Assembly: GCF_005222225.1 (NCBI RefSeq)
Contig: NZ_CP036536.1
Coordinates: 2,690,001 to 2,754,000 of the forward strand
DNA from: Salinimonas lutimaris
GTDB lineage: Bacteria; Pseudomonadota; Gammaproteobacteria; Enterobacterales; Alteromonadaceae
Reading direction: 5' to 3'
Length of the DNA stretch: 64,000 bases
The notes under the pieces are model-generated. The model made no database searches. It was not told where the DNA came from and was given only the letters and a program-made list of their open reading frames with translations. Positions 36,029 to 46,090 of the stretch are shown in pieces. Numbering within the stretch: position 1 is the stretch's first letter; each line of letters starts with the position of its first letter. The position numbers and the translations under genes were made by a program.

Positions 36029-37513
36029 TCAGCTGGGGAATGAAAAGCTCACGCCGTCGCGTACGCCGCTGGAAGGCCAGCGCTGGGTAATCGTTTTTCG
36101 ACGGGTATAAAAGCGGACGCCATCAGGACCATACGCATGCAGGTCGCCAAATAGTGAGCGTTTCCAGCCGCCAAAGCTGTGATAGGCCACAGGAACGGGC
36201 AGCGGAACATTGATTCCCACCATTCCCACTTCAATATGATCAGAAAAATAGCGCGCGGCTTCACCGTCCCGGGTAAAAATGCAGGTGCCGTTACCAAATT
36301 CATGCTCATCGACGATACGCATCGCCTCCTGCATGCTTTCCACCCGCATCACCTGCAATACTGGACCGAATATTTCTGCCTGATAACTGGCCATGTCGGA
36401 GGTGACATTATCAATAAGCGTCGCGCCCAGAAAAAAGCCCTCATCCAGTCCTTCCGGCTCGCGCCCATCAACCACAATATGCGCCCCATCACTGGCTGCA
36501 CTGGCAATGTATCCGGCCACCTTGTCTTTGTGCTGTTGGGTAATAAGCGGCCCAAAATCGTTAGCCGGATCACTGCAGTGTCCTGCTTTTAATCCCAGCA
36601 TACCGGTTTGCAGTTTATCCACTAACCGGTCGGCCACATCATCGCCCACCGCCAGCACTACCGACAGCGCCATGCAACGTTCACCTGAGGAGCCAAAAGC
36701 CGCCCCCAGCAACTGATTCGCTGCATTATCCAAATCAGCATCCGGCATGACGATGGCGTGATTCTTTGCTCCGCCAAGGGCCTGACAGCGCTTACCCCGG
36801 GCACTGGCCTGAGTGTAAACAGACTCGGCCACCGGGGTTGAGCCAACAAAGCTGACTGCTTTGGTACGCTCATCATTAAGCAGTGCGTCCACGGCTTCTT
36901 TATCACCGTTTATCACGTTAAATACGCCGTCCGGCAAGCCGGCTTCTTTTAGCAGCCGAGCCAGAAAGATCGCACAGCTTGGGTTGCGCTCTGAGGGTTT
37001 AAGAATAAAGGTATTGCCGCATACTATGGCCAGCGGGAACATCCATAAAGGCACCATGGCCGGAAAGTTGAATGGCGTGATCCCAGTAACCACACCCAGT
37101 GGCTGAAATTCACTCCAGGCATCAATGCCCGGCCCTACGTTTTTGGTATGCTCACCTTTTAACAGCTGTGGAGCACCGCACGCAAATTCCACGTTTTCAA
37201 TCCCCCGCTGCAACTCACCGGCTGCATCATGACTGATCTTGCCGTGCTCAGCGCCAATCAGCGCAATAATCTCTTCTGCGTGCTGTTCCAGCAGATGTTT
37301 AAAATTAAACATAATGCGGGCGCGTTTACTGACCGGCGTATTACGCCATTCACTGAACGCATTCTGGGCTGTGACTATGGTCTCATTCACCGTTTGAGCT
37401 GACGCCAGTAAAACCAGTTTTTCCGGCTCGCCGGTAGCAGGGTTAAATACTTCCTGCATACGTCCTTTGGGAGTACAGGTTTCGCCGTTAATAAAATGAC
37501 CAACTACTTTCAT
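36029..37513 (-). CDS. mmsA: Methylmalonate/malonate-semialdehyde dehydrogenase (CoA-acylating)
   Basis: This 494-residue aldehyde dehydrogenase-fold enzyme converts malonic semialdehyde to acetyl-CoA and CO2 (or methylmalonic semialdehyde to propionyl-CoA). PFNFPAMVPLWMFPLAI, the NAD-binding FVGSTPVAE, and the catalytic cysteine in SGERCMALS are present, with VPVAYHSFGGWK near the C-terminus. ATG 37513 is chosen over the longer frame to 37549, with AAAGGA upstream. It starts 21 bases after rutF, so it is part of the rut operon. It gives an oxidative exit for the malonic semialdehyde made by uracil breakdown, alongside the reductive exit through RutE. Confidence 0.92.
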   Translation of the reverse strand: MKVVGHFINGETCTPKGRMQEVFNPATGEPEKLVLLASAQTVNETIVTAQNAFSEWRNTPVSKRARIMFNFKHLLEQHAEEIIALIGAEHGKISHDAAGELQRGIENVEFACGAPQLLKGEHTKNVGPGIDAWSEFQPLGVVTGITPFNFPAMVPLWMFPLAIVCGNTFILKPSERNPSCAIFLARLLKEAGLPDGVFNVINGDKEAVDALLNDERTKAVSFVGSTPVAESVYTQASARGKRCQALGGAKNHAIVMPDADLDNAANQLLGAAFGSSGERCMALSVVLAVGDDVADRLVDKLQTGMLGLKAGHCSDPANDFGPLITQQHKDKVAGYIASAASDGAHIVVDGREPEGLDEGFFLGATLIDNVTSDMASYQAEIFGPVLQVMRVESMQEAMRIVDEHEFGNGTCIFTRDGEAARYFSDHIEVGMVGINVPLPVPVAYHSFGGWKRSLFGDLHAYGPDGVRFYTRRKTITQRWPSSGVRDGVSFSFPS

Positions 37514-37533
37514 ATCTGTTTCAATCCTTTGGG

Positions 37534-38064
37534 TTAAACATCCTGGCAAACTGAGTGATAGCCGCGCTGATAATAGAGCAAGGCGTCGGCTTCTTCGTTA
37601 AGCCGGATATCAGTGACCTGACAAAACAGCACATCGTGGGTGGCCACATTCTTTATCTCGGTGATCACACAGTCAAAGCATACTGCCGCGTCACTTAGCA
37701 CCGGTGAGCCGTTTGCCGACGTTGCCCAGGCTCCGCTTTCAAAACGTTCGGCCATCGGCGCTTTACCGCCAAACAGGTTCGATAATGGCGACTGAACAGA
37801 TGTCAGGGTGTTGATAGCCAGATGCTGACTCTGGGCAAAAATACTATGCACTGAGGCACCGCGATTCAGGCAGACCAGAAGTGTTGCCGGATCATCACTG
37901 ACACTACACACGGCAGTAGCGGTAAAGCCGGCAGGTCCTTGCGGGCCTTCGGTAGTGACAATATTGACGGCTGCGGCCAGCCCCGCCATCCCTTTTCGGT
38001 AAGTGTCAGGCGAGACGGTCCGGACGGGCGTGGTAACAACTTCATTGAGTGCTGTAATAGTCAT
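37534..38064 (-). CDS. rutF: FMN reductase RutF
   Basis: This flavin reductase supplies reduced FMN to the RutA monooxygenase. The 176 residues have the split-barrel flavin reductase fold, with YRKGMAGLAAAVNIVTT, GPAGFTATAVCSVSDDPATLLVCLNR, and the C-terminal ALLYYQRGYHSVCQD histidine block. It lies in the run rutA-B-C-D-E-F on the minus strand. Confidence 0.93.
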   Translation of the reverse strand: MTITALNEVVTTPVRTVSPDTYRKGMAGLAAAVNIVTTEGPQGPAGFTATAVCSVSDDPATLLVCLNRGASVHSIFAQSQHLAINTLTSVQSPLSNLFGGKAPMAERFESGAWATSANGSPVLSDAAVCFDCVITEIKNVATHDVLFCQVTDIRLNEEADALLYYQRGYHSVCQDV

Positions 38065-38085
38065 ACAGAGATCCTTTTTGTCACA

Positions 38086-38676
38086 TTAAATAATCTGGCA
38101 GGCTTGTTCAAAGCTCAGGCGGGGTAAGCGTTCATGAACTTTTTTGCCGTCGCCATAACCAATGTTGAGTAAAAAATTAACCTTCCATGTGCTGTCAGCA
38201 AAAAAGGTGTCATTCAGGGCTTGCGGATTAAATCCGGACATGGCCCCGGTATCCAGCCCTAGCGCCCGGGCCGCGCTAAGCAGATAAGCCCCCTGCATGG
38301 AGCTGTTGCGCAGTGCGGTTTCATAGGCAGCCTGCGGGCTGGAGGTAAACCAGCTTTTGGCATCGGCGTAAGGAAACAGCGTGGGCAACTCGTTATAAAA
38401 CTGCTCATCGTAGGCCACGATCACTGTGCAGGGTGCGGTCATGGTCTGCTCAACATTACCGCTGGACAGGCACGGCTTTAGTTTTTCCCTGCCCTGCTCG
38501 CTGGTAATAAAAACAAAGCGGGCCGGGCTACAGTTGGCTGATGTTGAGCCCACTTTTACCAGCGCATACAGCTGGCTCAATATCTGCGGCTCAATAGCTT
38601 TATCCTGCCAGCTGGTGTGGGTATGGGCCCCGGTAAAAAGCTGTTCCAGTGCCTGCTGCGAAAGAGGTGTTGTCAT
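38086..38676 (-). CDS. rutE: Malonic semialdehyde reductase RutE
   Basis: This 196-residue nitroreductase-fold flavoprotein is the same length as E. coli RutE. It reduces malonic semialdehyde to 3-hydroxypropionate. [38 protein letters not shown] and [20 protein letters not shown] are family blocks. ATG 38676 (MTTPLSQQ) is preferred to the longer frame. It starts 4 bases past the rutD stop. Confidence 0.93.
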   Translation of the reverse strand: MTTPLSQQALEQLFTGAHTHTSWQDKAIEPQILSQLYALVKVGSTSANCSPARFVFITSEQGREKLKPCLSSGNVEQTMTAPCTVIVAYDEQFYNELPTLFPYADAKSWFTSSPQAAYETALRNSSMQGAYLLSAARALGLDTGAMSGFNPQALNDTFFADSTWKVNFLLNIGYGDGKKVHERLPRLSFEQACQII

Positions 38677-38680
38677 AAAT

Positions 38681-39484
38681 CTAATTCCGGTTAACAAGTT
38701 TCATGGTGCCAAAGCCCTGTAAGTGGCTGAGCAATAACTGGTTGAATTGTTCTGGTATTGTCACACTGGAAGCATGCCCGCCGTATTCCACTAACGATAA
38801 AGTGGCATTCGGCAGTGCGTTGGCTAGCTGTTCAGAGCGCTGCCAGGGCACCAGCGCATCATCCTTATTGGCAATGACTCCCACAGGTATATGAATGTCG
38901 CCCAGCTGGCCGGTGATATCGAAGGTGGTTAGCGCTTCAATCCGGGCCAGCAGGTTGTCGATATCAGGAAAAGCGGCCAGTGCGTGGGTTTCTTCCTCAG
39001 CCAACAGTCCGGCATGCCCGGCAATCCAGTCGGGCGGATAAAGCAACAGTGCCTGTAATTGCAGATAACTGCGGAATTGCCCGGCCGCCAGTAACGCTTT
39101 GCGTATATCAAAACAGCGCTGGCTGTGGGGGTTCGGTTCAGCCCAGGCGTTAACCAGGGTCAGGCTGGATAGCAGATGCGAATAACTCAGCGCCAGTTGT
39201 AGCCCAACCAGACCGCCCAGCGCATGGCCAACCAGATGACATTGCTGCACATCGGCCTGGCCCAGCAGTTCAGCCAGTTCCTCCGCCATATCAGCAATGC
39301 GGTAATTGGCCGGTAACGTCTGAGGGCTGTTATTAGTGCCGGCCTGATCATAAACAATCACCCGATAATGGCGGCTCACTGCATCCAGCTGGGGATACCA
39401 GAATCTGGCCGCACCGCCCAACCCTGAACTGAACACCAGCACCGGCGCGTTGGATGAGGTCAGGCCGTATTCTTCAAAATGCAT
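38681..39484 (-). CDS. rutD: Putative aminoacrylate hydrolase RutD
   Basis: This 267-residue alpha/beta hydrolase has [19 protein letters not shown] as oxyanion region and [14 protein letters not shown] around the expected nucleophile. The usual serine of the GxSxG elbow reads alanine here (GHALGG), as is found in RutD proteins. RutD speeds removal of aminoacrylate in vivo and is not strictly required. It sits between rutC and rutE. Confidence 0.92.
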   Translation of the reverse strand: MHFEEYGLTSSNAPVLVFSSGLGGAARFWYPQLDAVSRHYRVIVYDQAGTNNSPQTLPANYRIADMAEELAELLGQADVQQCHLVGHALGGLVGLQLALSYSHLLSSLTLVNAWAEPNPHSQRCFDIRKALLAAGQFRSYLQLQALLLYPPDWIAGHAGLLAEEETHALAAFPDIDNLLARIEALTTFDITGQLGDIHIPVGVIANKDDALVPWQRSEQLANALPNATLSLVEYGGHASSVTIPEQFNQLLLSHLQGFGTMKLVNRN

Positions 39485-39542
39485 ACATTTCTCCCAGATA
39501 CAGCCAGTGAGCGCAGCCAGTCAGTGTTTGAATCATAGTGGT

Positions 39543-39926
39543 TTACTCCAGATGCGCGACTGAGGCGATTTCAATCAGCGCTTCAGGTTTAACCAGTCCA
39601 ACCTGAATACAGTACCGGGCAGGCTTCTCACCCGGGAAATACTCTGCATACACTCTGTTTACCGCGGCATAGTTGGCCCAGTCGGTAATAAAGATGGAAT
39701 TAAAGGTGACATCGGCCATGGTACCGCCAGCAGCTTCAATCACACTTTTGATAGTTTCCAGCACATGGCGCGTCTGGGCTTCTGCGTCACCCACATGCAC
39801 CACGTCATTATTGGCATCAAATGGCAGCGTGCCTGATACATACAAAATATTGTCGGCCATAGAACCTGGTACAAACGGCGCTATTGGCGTGGACGTTCCG
39901 GCGGGAATAATGGCTTTTTTGGGCAT
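39543..39926 (-). CDS. rutC: Aminoacrylate deaminase RutC (RidA-like)
   Basis: This 127-residue member of the YjgF/RidA/UK114 family converts 3-aminoacrylate to malonic semialdehyde and ammonia. It has [20 protein letters not shown] and [11 protein letters not shown] at the N-terminus, and the arginine of [19 protein letters not shown] in the active site. The ATG at 39926 is chosen because AGGAA precedes it. The longer frame to 40154 overlaps rutB and is not needed. Confidence 0.94.
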   Translation of the reverse strand: MPKKAIIPAGTSTPIAPFVPGSMADNILYVSGTLPFDANNDVVHVGDAEAQTRHVLETIKSVIEAAGGTMADVTFNSIFITDWANYAAVNRVYAEYFPGEKPARYCIQVGLVKPEALIEIASVAHLE

Positions 39927-39939
39927 AATAGGTTCCTGA

Positions 39940-40692
39940 TTACTGTGCGTTAGAGGTGGATGGAAGCTGACCGATGACTTCGCAAAATTGTTGCGTGTCA
40001 GAGACCCAGCCAAAAAAGGTTTGAATGTTGTACAAGGACGCATCGTGAATTTCCCGTGGCCCGGCCTGATATACCGCGTCCTCGAGCACCACACCGAAGT
40101 ACTCCAGGTGAAAGCCGTCACGTAAGGTAGACTCCACACATACATTTGTGGCAATGCCGGTAAACACCAGGTTGCGAATGCCCCGTGCGCGAAGCATGCT
40201 GTCGAGGTTGGTATTATAAAAACCGCTGTATCGGGTTTTGGGTATGACGATATCGTCTTTTTGCGGGGTTAAGGCATCCACCAGCTGATAATCCCAGGTG
40301 CCTTTTGCCAGTAAACTGCCGTGCAGTTGCGGATTGCGGCGCATGGTTTTAAGCGCATTTGACTTATACCAGTTCGGAGAGCCCGGCCCGCCTGCTTCCT
40401 GATATTGCGGGTCCCATCCATTTTGCAAAAAGATAACCGGCATTTGGGCCTGGCGAGCCGTGTGCAGTACTTTCACTGTATTACTGATAACCGGCTCGGT
40501 GGCCGATACATCAAACCCCGCTTTATCCAGATAGCCCTGCTCGCTGGCGTAAGCGTTTTGCAGATCCACTACAATCACAGCCGTTTCTGCGGGATTTAAC
40601 AGCAAAGGCTCAGGTTGGGCCGCCAGTATTGGCTGGCCCGCTTGCCGATCAACAAAACTGCCCGCCACCTCGTACATTTTATCCCTGTTCAT
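39940..40692 (-). CDS. rutB: Ureidoacrylate amidohydrolase RutB
   Basis: The 250 residues are an isochorismatase-like cysteine hydrolase that splits ureidoacrylate into carbamate and aminoacrylate. The triad is visible: Asp in [10 protein letters not shown], Lys in [12 protein letters not shown], and Cys in [11 protein letters not shown]. Its ATG overlaps the rutA stop by one base, with AGGAG upstream, showing translational coupling. Confidence 0.94.
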   Translation of the reverse strand: MNRDKMYEVAGSFVDRQAGQPILAAQPEPLLLNPAETAVIVVDLQNAYASEQGYLDKAGFDVSATEPVISNTVKVLHTARQAQMPVIFLQNGWDPQYQEAGGPGSPNWYKSNALKTMRRNPQLHGSLLAKGTWDYQLVDALTPQKDDIVIPKTRYSGFYNTNLDSMLRARGIRNLVFTGIATNVCVESTLRDGFHLEYFGVVLEDAVYQAGPREIHDASLYNIQTFFGWVSDTQQFCEVIGQLPSTSNAQ

Positions 40693-41780
40693 TATGCAGC
40701 TCCTGAAGCACCGGCCAGATGCTGACGGGATTTCATCAAAGGCTGAATCCGGGTGCCAAAATCATCCATCCCCTGCAAAAAGTCATCAAATGTCAGCAGC
40801 ACCCCTTCGCAGCCTGGTACAGTAGCGATTTCATCGAGCATGGCAGCCACCGACTGAAAAGACCCGACCAGCGTTCCCATGTTCAGGTTCACCGCCGAAG
40901 TGGGATTCGTCATGTCCCGGATGTTAGTATCTTTGTCTGATTTTTTATCCGCAGCGCCCTGTGTAGCCATCCAGTCAAGAGCTGACTGGTCCTTGCCCTC
41001 TTTATAGCTTTCCCACTTCGCCATGGCTTTTTCGTCGGTTTCATCAGCAATCACCATCATCAGCACCGCCGATCCCACCTGCCGGTTGTGCTTTTGCGCA
41101 GCGTCGGTCAACCGGGCGGCGGTAGGGGCAAACGCTGTAGGCGTATTAACGCCTTTACCAAAACAAAAATTGTAATCAGCGTGGCGAGCCGAAAAGTCCA
41201 TACCTGCTGCACTTTGTCCTGCACAGATAAGCGGAATTTTGCGTTGAGGCTGGGGTAACATCCGGCAGTCGTCCATCTGAAAATGTTCGCCCTTAAAATC
41301 ACTCTGGCCGGTTTCCCACAGCTCTTTGACCACCTGAATGTATTCGTCCAGATATTCATAGCGGTTACCAAAAAACTCATCTCCCGGCCACATCCCCATT
41401 TGTGAATATTCGGGTCGCTGCCAGCCGGTCACCAGGTTGACCCCAAACCGCCCATTGGAAATAGAATCGATGGTGCTTGCCATTCGTGCCATGATGGCCG
41501 GCGGCAATACCAGCGTGGCCGCTGTGGCATACAGTTGAATTTTTGAGGTCACTGCGGCCAGTCCGGCCATCAGGGTGAATGATTCCAGATTGTAATCCCA
41601 GAACTCGGTTTCGCCGCCAAACCCACGCAGTTTGATCATTGATAATGCAAAATCCAGATCATACTTTTCAGCTTTCAACACAATCTCTTTATTAAGATCA
41701 AAAGTGGGCTTGTACTGAGGTGAGTTTTTTGAAATTAACCAGCCATTGTTTCCAATTGGAATGAAGACACCTATATCCAT
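40692..41780 (-). CDS. rutA: Pyrimidine monooxygenase RutA
   Basis: This flavin-dependent monooxygenase opens the uracil ring between N3 and C4 using reduced FMN and O2 to give ureidoacrylate. The 362 residues are a luciferase-like TIM barrel, with [53 protein letters not shown] and [15 protein letters not shown] as family blocks. ATG 41780 is chosen, with AGAGGG upstream. It is the first gene of the rut operon, divergent from rutR. Confidence 0.95.
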   Translation of the reverse strand: MDIGVFIPIGNNGWLISKNSPQYKPTFDLNKEIVLKAEKYDLDFALSMIKLRGFGGETEFWDYNLESFTLMAGLAAVTSKIQLYATAATLVLPPAIMARMASTIDSISNGRFGVNLVTGWQRPEYSQMGMWPGDEFFGNRYEYLDEYIQVVKELWETGQSDFKGEHFQMDDCRMLPQPQRKIPLICAGQSAAGMDFSARHADYNFCFGKGVNTPTAFAPTAARLTDAAQKHNRQVGSAVLMMVIADETDEKAMAKWESYKEGKDQSALDWMATQGAADKKSDKDTNIRDMTNPTSAVNLNMGTLVGSFQSVAAMLDEIATVPGCEGVLLTFDDFLQGMDDFGTRIQPLMKSRQHLAGASGAA

Positions 41781-42085
41781 GTTGTTCCCTCTGCTTGTCT
41801 GTGTTTTGAGCTGCCGGGGCAGCATTTTTTCAGGTCGCCGTGTTCAAATAACTGAAGTGACGGGTTGATTACCGAACAGCATAATGTGGACCATATTTTT
41901 TAATTCTTTAAATTCAATAAGTTAAATAAATCTGATGCTGAAGCTGGACCAGTCGGTTCAAATTGGAGTAACCAGTCCAGTGCAACTGTTCGATAGTGGT
42001 GCAATTTTGTTCAGTCTGGTTTAAACCCGCCTCAACAATCGCTAAACTACGTACCCCAGTTTGGCTATTACCAAGAAGTAAATTC
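41781..42085. other. Divergent rutA/rutR control region
   Basis: These 305 bases hold the promoters of both directions. They contain TGGACCA half sites at 41887-41893 and 41945-41951, like the RutR half-site TTGACCA, and an inverted repeat described separately. Confidence 0.5.
41944..41980. promoter_or_regulatory. Inverted repeat with RutR-like half sites
   Basis: CTGGAC (41944-41949) pairs with GTCCAG (41975-41980), and GGTT/AACC pair inside. The stretch 41945-41961 reads TGGACCAGTCGGTTCAA, one spacer base longer than the RutR consensus TTGACCA-N2-TGGTCAA with few changes. Confidence 0.45.
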
Positions 42086-42751
42086 ATGCCACAGAGCCCT
42101 AAAAAGGAAAAATCCGAACGCATTTTTAGCCCCCAGGCACAAAAACGCCGGGAGGAGGCCATTGCCGCTAAGCGTCACAAAATCATGCAGGCTGCTCTGG
42201 CGCTATTTGCAGAAAACGGAGTCAGTGGTACCACGGTGGAGCAGGTGTCAGCGCTCGCCGATGTATCAAAAAGCAATCTGCTGTATTACTTTAAAAGCAA
42301 GGACGGCCTGTATCTGGCGGTAATTACCCACCTACTTGAAGTATGGCTAAGTCCGCTTCACCGCTTTTGCGCAGAGCAAGACCCGATTGAAACATTGGGT
42401 GAATACATCAGGCTGAAACTGGAGATGTCCCGGGACAACCCGGCTGAGTCAAAGCTGTTTTGCATGGAGATTGTTCAGGGCGCGCCCATGCTGATAAAAG
42501 AACTGGAAACGCCGCTTAAACAGCTGCTTGATGCAAAGAGCGCGGTCATTAATCAGTGGGTGGCCTCAGGGAAGCTGAAACCGGTAGAGCCTTATCATCT
42601 GATTTTCAGTATCTGGGCCATCACTCAGCATTACGCGGATTTTAGTGTGCAAATAAAGGCTGTTACCGGCGAGGATCTGAGTAGCCCGTCCTTTTTCGAC
42701 AGCACGCTAAATAATATCCAGCGTATTATTTTAGGTGGACTAACGCCCTGA
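42086..42751 (+). CDS. rutR: TetR-family regulator RutR
   Basis: This 221-residue repressor binds uracil or thymine and releases the rut operon. It has an N-terminal helix-turn-helix (HKIMQAALALFAENGVSGTT, VSALADVSKSNLLYYFKSKD) and a long ligand domain with LFCMEIVQGAPML and the C-terminal W-AITQHYADFSVQ, all RutR-like. ATG 42086 (MPQSPKKEK) is chosen over the frame to 41996 by comparison with RutR length, though its ribosome site is weak. It is divergent from rutA. Confidence 0.9.
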   Translation: MPQSPKKEKSERIFSPQAQKRREEAIAAKRHKIMQAALALFAENGVSGTTVEQVSALADVSKSNLLYYFKSKDGLYLAVITHLLEVWLSPLHRFCAEQDPIETLGEYIRLKLEMSRDNPAESKLFCMEIVQGAPMLIKELETPLKQLLDAKSAVINQWVASGKLKPVEPYHLIFSIWAITQHYADFSVQIKAVTGEDLSSPSFFDSTLNNIQRIILGGLTP

Positions 42752-42966
42752 TTAATTGCTTGCCAATTGCAGCACATCATTTCTACTACAATATTCCGGT
42801 GTGTAATGAGTAACCGGCTGGCGCAGGTGCCTCATCCGGTCTGTTTACTGTTTGCAATACTGTTGGCAATAATATGCCTGACTTCGTAACTGGCTAAATG
42901 TAACCACCTTTCCCGCCCTCTCCTGCCGCTTAAACCGGCCCGGCAATAATATAATGAAGGTAGCCT

Positions 42967-43683
42967 ATGTTACGTGCGCTGGTAATTGATGATGAACCCC
43001 TGGCCCGAGATATATTGTGTGAACTGCTGGATGAAACCGGCAGTGTAACGGTCATCGGACAGGCAGCCAATGCTATAGAAGGACTGGAGATGATTCAGCA
43101 ACATCAGCCGGATGTGCTGTTTCTGGATATTGAAATGCCTCAGTTATCCGGTCTGGATTTGCTGGCCATGCTTGACGGTGACACCATGCCTTATGTGGTA
43201 CTGGTCACGGCTTTTGAACAATATGCTATTGCGGCTTTTGAGGGGAACGCGTTTGATTATCTGCTCAAGCCGGTCGAGCCAGAACGGCTGGCAAAAACCC
43301 TCGACCGACTGCAAAAACGCTCAGTACCTCAGTCGTTGCCGCCCGGCTCTGCTACCCTGACTCACATTCCCTGCTCAGGCCATCAGCGGATCCGGCTGAT
43401 TGCTGAACAGGATATCGATATGGCGTTCAGCGATCTGGCCGGTGTTCACATTAAAACAGCATCACAACAGTCTGACACCCAGCTGACACTGAAAACACTG
43501 GAGCAAAAAACGTCCCTGATACGCTGCCATCGCCAGTATTTGGTGCGGCTTAGCAGCGTTAGTGAAATAAAGCTGTTGGACAACGGGCTGGCCAGTCTGA
43601 TTACCCATGCCGGCGACACGGTTCCGGTCAGCCGCCGGTATCTAAAAAAACTTAAAGATGCATTGTTTGTGCAAAAGCATTAA
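42967..43683 (+). CDS. btsR: LytTR response regulator, BtsR (YehT) type
   Basis: The 238 residues have a receiver domain (VIDDEPLARDIL, Asp54 in VLFLDIEMPQLSG, Lys in YLLKPVEPERLAKTL) and a C-terminal LytTR DNA-binding domain (LIRCHRQYLVRLSSVSEIKL, VPVSRRYLKKLKD). BtsR with its kinase BtsS senses extracellular pyruvate in E. coli and turns on a pyruvate transporter. The kinase gene is not next to it, so it is an orphan here. AGG stands upstream of the ATG. Confidence 0.8.
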   Translation: MLRALVIDDEPLARDILCELLDETGSVTVIGQAANAIEGLEMIQQHQPDVLFLDIEMPQLSGLDLLAMLDGDTMPYVVLVTAFEQYAIAAFEGNAFDYLLKPVEPERLAKTLDRLQKRSVPQSLPPGSATLTHIPCSGHQRIRLIAEQDIDMAFSDLAGVHIKTASQQSDTQLTLKTLEQKTSLIRCHRQYLVRLSSVSEIKLLDNGLASLITHAGDTVPVSRRYLKKLKDALFVQKH

Positions 43684-43698
43684 TAACGCAGTACAGAA

Positions 43699-44763
43699 TC
43701 AGTCTGTGGCGCCGTCAACCTGCAATACCAGCTTGCCCACGTGGCTTTTTTGCTGAAACGCTTCCTGCGCCTGATTAATATCTTTCAACGGATAAACCTG
43801 AGCAACCAAAGGTTTAATTTGTTGTTTCTCAATCCGGCTGACCAGATTACCGAACACTTCGGGCCGTAATACGGTACAGCCGTAAAAACTCAGATCTTTA
43901 AGATACAGGGTTCTGACATCCAGCTCTACCAGCGGCCCGGCAATAGCCCCTGACACGGCATACCGGCCCTGCGGTTTTAAAATCTCCAGCAAGGTCGGCC
44001 AGGCTGGTCCTGCCACCAGATCAATCACTACACTCACGCTGCTTTCGCCCAGTGTCTGGACCAGATCTGCGCCCCGTTCAATAATTTTGTCCGCGCCCAG
44101 CTCGGTCAGCTGCGCCGCTTTAGCAGGGCTGGTGACCGCATAAACAGTGGCACCACGGGCTTTAGCCAGCTGGATTGCCGCCGAGCCTACCCCACCGGAT
44201 GCGCCGGTAATCAGCACAATGTCCTGTTCACCGACCTGTGACTTGGTCAGCATATTTTCAGCCGTGGAGTAAGAACATGGGAAACTGGCCAGTTCAGCCG
44301 CAGACAGATTGCTGTTTACTGTTACCGCATGACGCGCTGCCACCACGGTATACTGGGCAAAGCCGCCGTTGATTTCTGAGCCAAGATACCAGGGATAATC
44401 CAGAGTTTTGCCATCGGCCTCCTGCAGGCAGGGCTCAATCAATACTCTGTCGCCAACCCGCTGTGCCGGCACATTATCACCCACAGCCACAATCTCACCA
44501 CATACATCTGCGCCCTGTATCAGCGGCAGATTCAGGGCGCTGCCGCCCCAGCCGGCATCTTCGCTGTCGTTATCACCTTTTGAATACCAGCCTACCCGGG
44601 TATTGATATCCGTGTTGTTCACCCCCGCCGCCAGTACTTTTATTAATACTTCGCCGGGTTTGGGTTTGGGCACCGGAATATCCGTACGATATTCCAGGCA
44701 TTCAGGGCCGCCGTGTGCTGTCAGGTATACGCCGTACATAGTACTGGGAATTGCTGTATTCAT
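43699..44763 (-). CDS. Zinc-independent MDR oxidoreductase (quinone reductase-like)
   Basis: This 354-residue medium-chain dehydrogenase/reductase has a GroES-like N-terminal domain (PKPKPGEVLIKVLAAGVNNTD) and a Rossmann domain with ITGASGGVGSAAIQLAKARG. It probably reduces quinones or alkenals with NADPH. GADVCGEIVAVGD is present, but the zinc-binding cysteine cluster of true alcohol dehydrogenases is not evident. A short gap to btsR suggests convergent single genes. Its substrate is unknown. Confidence 0.82.
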   Translation of the reverse strand: MNTAIPSTMYGVYLTAHGGPECLEYRTDIPVPKPKPGEVLIKVLAAGVNNTDINTRVGWYSKGDNDSEDAGWGGSALNLPLIQGADVCGEIVAVGDNVPAQRVGDRVLIEPCLQEADGKTLDYPWYLGSEINGGFAQYTVVAARHAVTVNSNLSAAELASFPCSYSTAENMLTKSQVGEQDIVLITGASGGVGSAAIQLAKARGATVYAVTSPAKAAQLTELGADKIIERGADLVQTLGESSVSVVIDLVAGPAWPTLLEILKPQGRYAVSGAIAGPLVELDVRTLYLKDLSFYGCTVLRPEVFGNLVSRIEKQQIKPLVAQVYPLKDINQAQEAFQQKSHVGKLVLQVDGATD

Positions 44764-45606
44764 CGGTGGTGCCTCCAGTTGATTCAGTTATAGATTCTGC
44801 TGAGCGACGAATAAAGATTAGTACGCCAACACAATCAATGTAGAACGATTACTGTACAAAAGAGTAAAACGATCACTTTACCATGTCAAATCTGTGGTAA
44901 ACACCAAATGAGAAGGCGCGATGCTAATTTACTGACTCCGGTATTTGGTCTTTGTTAGCGGTCAGAACTGACTACTCAGACACCTTAGGGTGGTCGATGG
45001 TTGAAGCCCGGTAAATTCTGTAGCCGAAAAGTTAGGCAAGTAGTACTGCAGATCCTTATAACCCCACATAGATGTCACAGGCTATACGAGATGGTCTTGA
45101 GAGGTTCGGGCGGGTCTGGCTGAAACTGTTGTACTAGTGGGCCGACTTATTTTTGTATATTAAGTCATCGGCCTCACGGAGACCGGTAACAGCGCTGCCA
45201 GGGTACTAATGGTTATGCATAGATGCCCGCTGGCTCAGGATCTGTTCGTCATTGTTGTGCCAAGACTGTCATTCCCATCAATATGAATCAGGGTGGTCCC
45301 GATACACTTTTTAAGTCACTGGCAGCCCTGACCTCGGCACTCAGATTAACTCGTCACAAATTTTACCAAGTCATACTTAGGTTCGTGTTAATGAACCCAG
45401 ATCATCGCAAAGCCACTTGTATCAGTGCTGTGTCATGTAATACAAGCGCCCGCCCGGCCTTTACTGGTAACGCTTTACCATCAGCTAACTCGCCAGCGCT
45501 GGAAAACGTTTGCTCTGGTGCTCAGACATAGCCCGCTCGCCGGAGTCTACCTTTGCAAAACACCATCTGCCCTGTTCAGGGTTGCAAAAACCTGCGTGAT
45601 GAAGAT
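44764..45606. other. Gene-poor stretch of about 840 bases before the Zur operon
   Basis: Only a weak frame of about 100 codons (45223-45531) is open here, with no recognisable motif and no good ribosome site. The sequence is not visibly AT-rich and may be decayed coding DNA. Confidence 0.4.
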
Positions 45607-45625
45607 AATGTAATAATATAACATA
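45607..45625. promoter_or_regulatory. Zur box
   Basis: AATGTAATAATATAACATA matches 14 of 15 positions of the palindromic core TGTTATAATATAACA of gammaproteobacterial Zur sites. It ends 21 bases before the MerC-family start, so Zur with zinc would block transcription. Confidence 0.75.
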
Positions 45626-45646
45626 ACTACCAAAGAGGGTAATATT

Positions 45647-46090
45647 GTGCAAAAACGTCAAGCCTGTGGCGATAACCTGGCTGTCGCGCTGTCAGCACTA
45701 TGTATGCTGCACTGCCTGACACCGGTTCTGGTGTTACTGCTTCCCTCACTCACCAGTTTACTGGCGTTTCATGATGAAACATTCCACGCCGGTTTACTTT
45801 TTATCATTATCCCTGTTGGTCTACTTGCGCTGTGCTCCGGTTATCGGCATCACCTGCAGCGACGCTGGCTGAGTGTTGGGATTGCGGGGCTGACAGTACT
45901 GGCGCTCCCCGTCGTGCTGGGTCACGAGCGCATTCCGGAACAAACTGAAACCATCATCACGATAACCGGTTCTCTGCTAATAGTATGCGCACATATTCAG
46001 AACCTTCGCCTGGCGCGGGAAACAGATTGTGCTGAGAACCACAGCCGGCACGAACACTCAGTTCCATCTTATAAAAGGAATATAACCTGA
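45647..46090 (+). CDS. MerC-family membrane protein, Zur-controlled
   Basis: This 147-residue membrane protein has four hydrophobic segments, a cysteine pair near the first helix (SALCMLHCLTPVLVLLLP) and a histidine-rich tail (ENHSRHEHS), consistent with metal binding. MerC proteins carry mercury in resistance operons, but relatives outside mer operons occur with zinc-starvation genes. The Zur box and the DUF1826 gene point to zinc here. GTG 45647 is the start, with GAGGGT upstream. Confidence 0.8.
   Translation: MQKRQACGDNLAVALSALCMLHCLTPVLVLLLPSLTSLLAFHDETFHAGLLFIIIPVGLLALCSGYRHHLQRRWLSVGIAGLTVLALPVVLGHERIPEQTETIITITGSLLIVCAHIQNLRLARETDCAENHSRHEHSVPSYKRNIT

Noticed and set aside
36179..36592. 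Plus-strand open frame of 137 codons
   Set aside because: It is antisense to mmsA, which is clearly coding.
45223..45531. Plus-strand frame of 102 codons
   Set aside because: No motif, weak start and unusual composition. Kept only as part of the unexplained stretch.
45647..46090. Mercury resistance operon
   Set aside because: No merA, merT, merP or merR is nearby. The Zur box and DUF1826 neighbour point to zinc.
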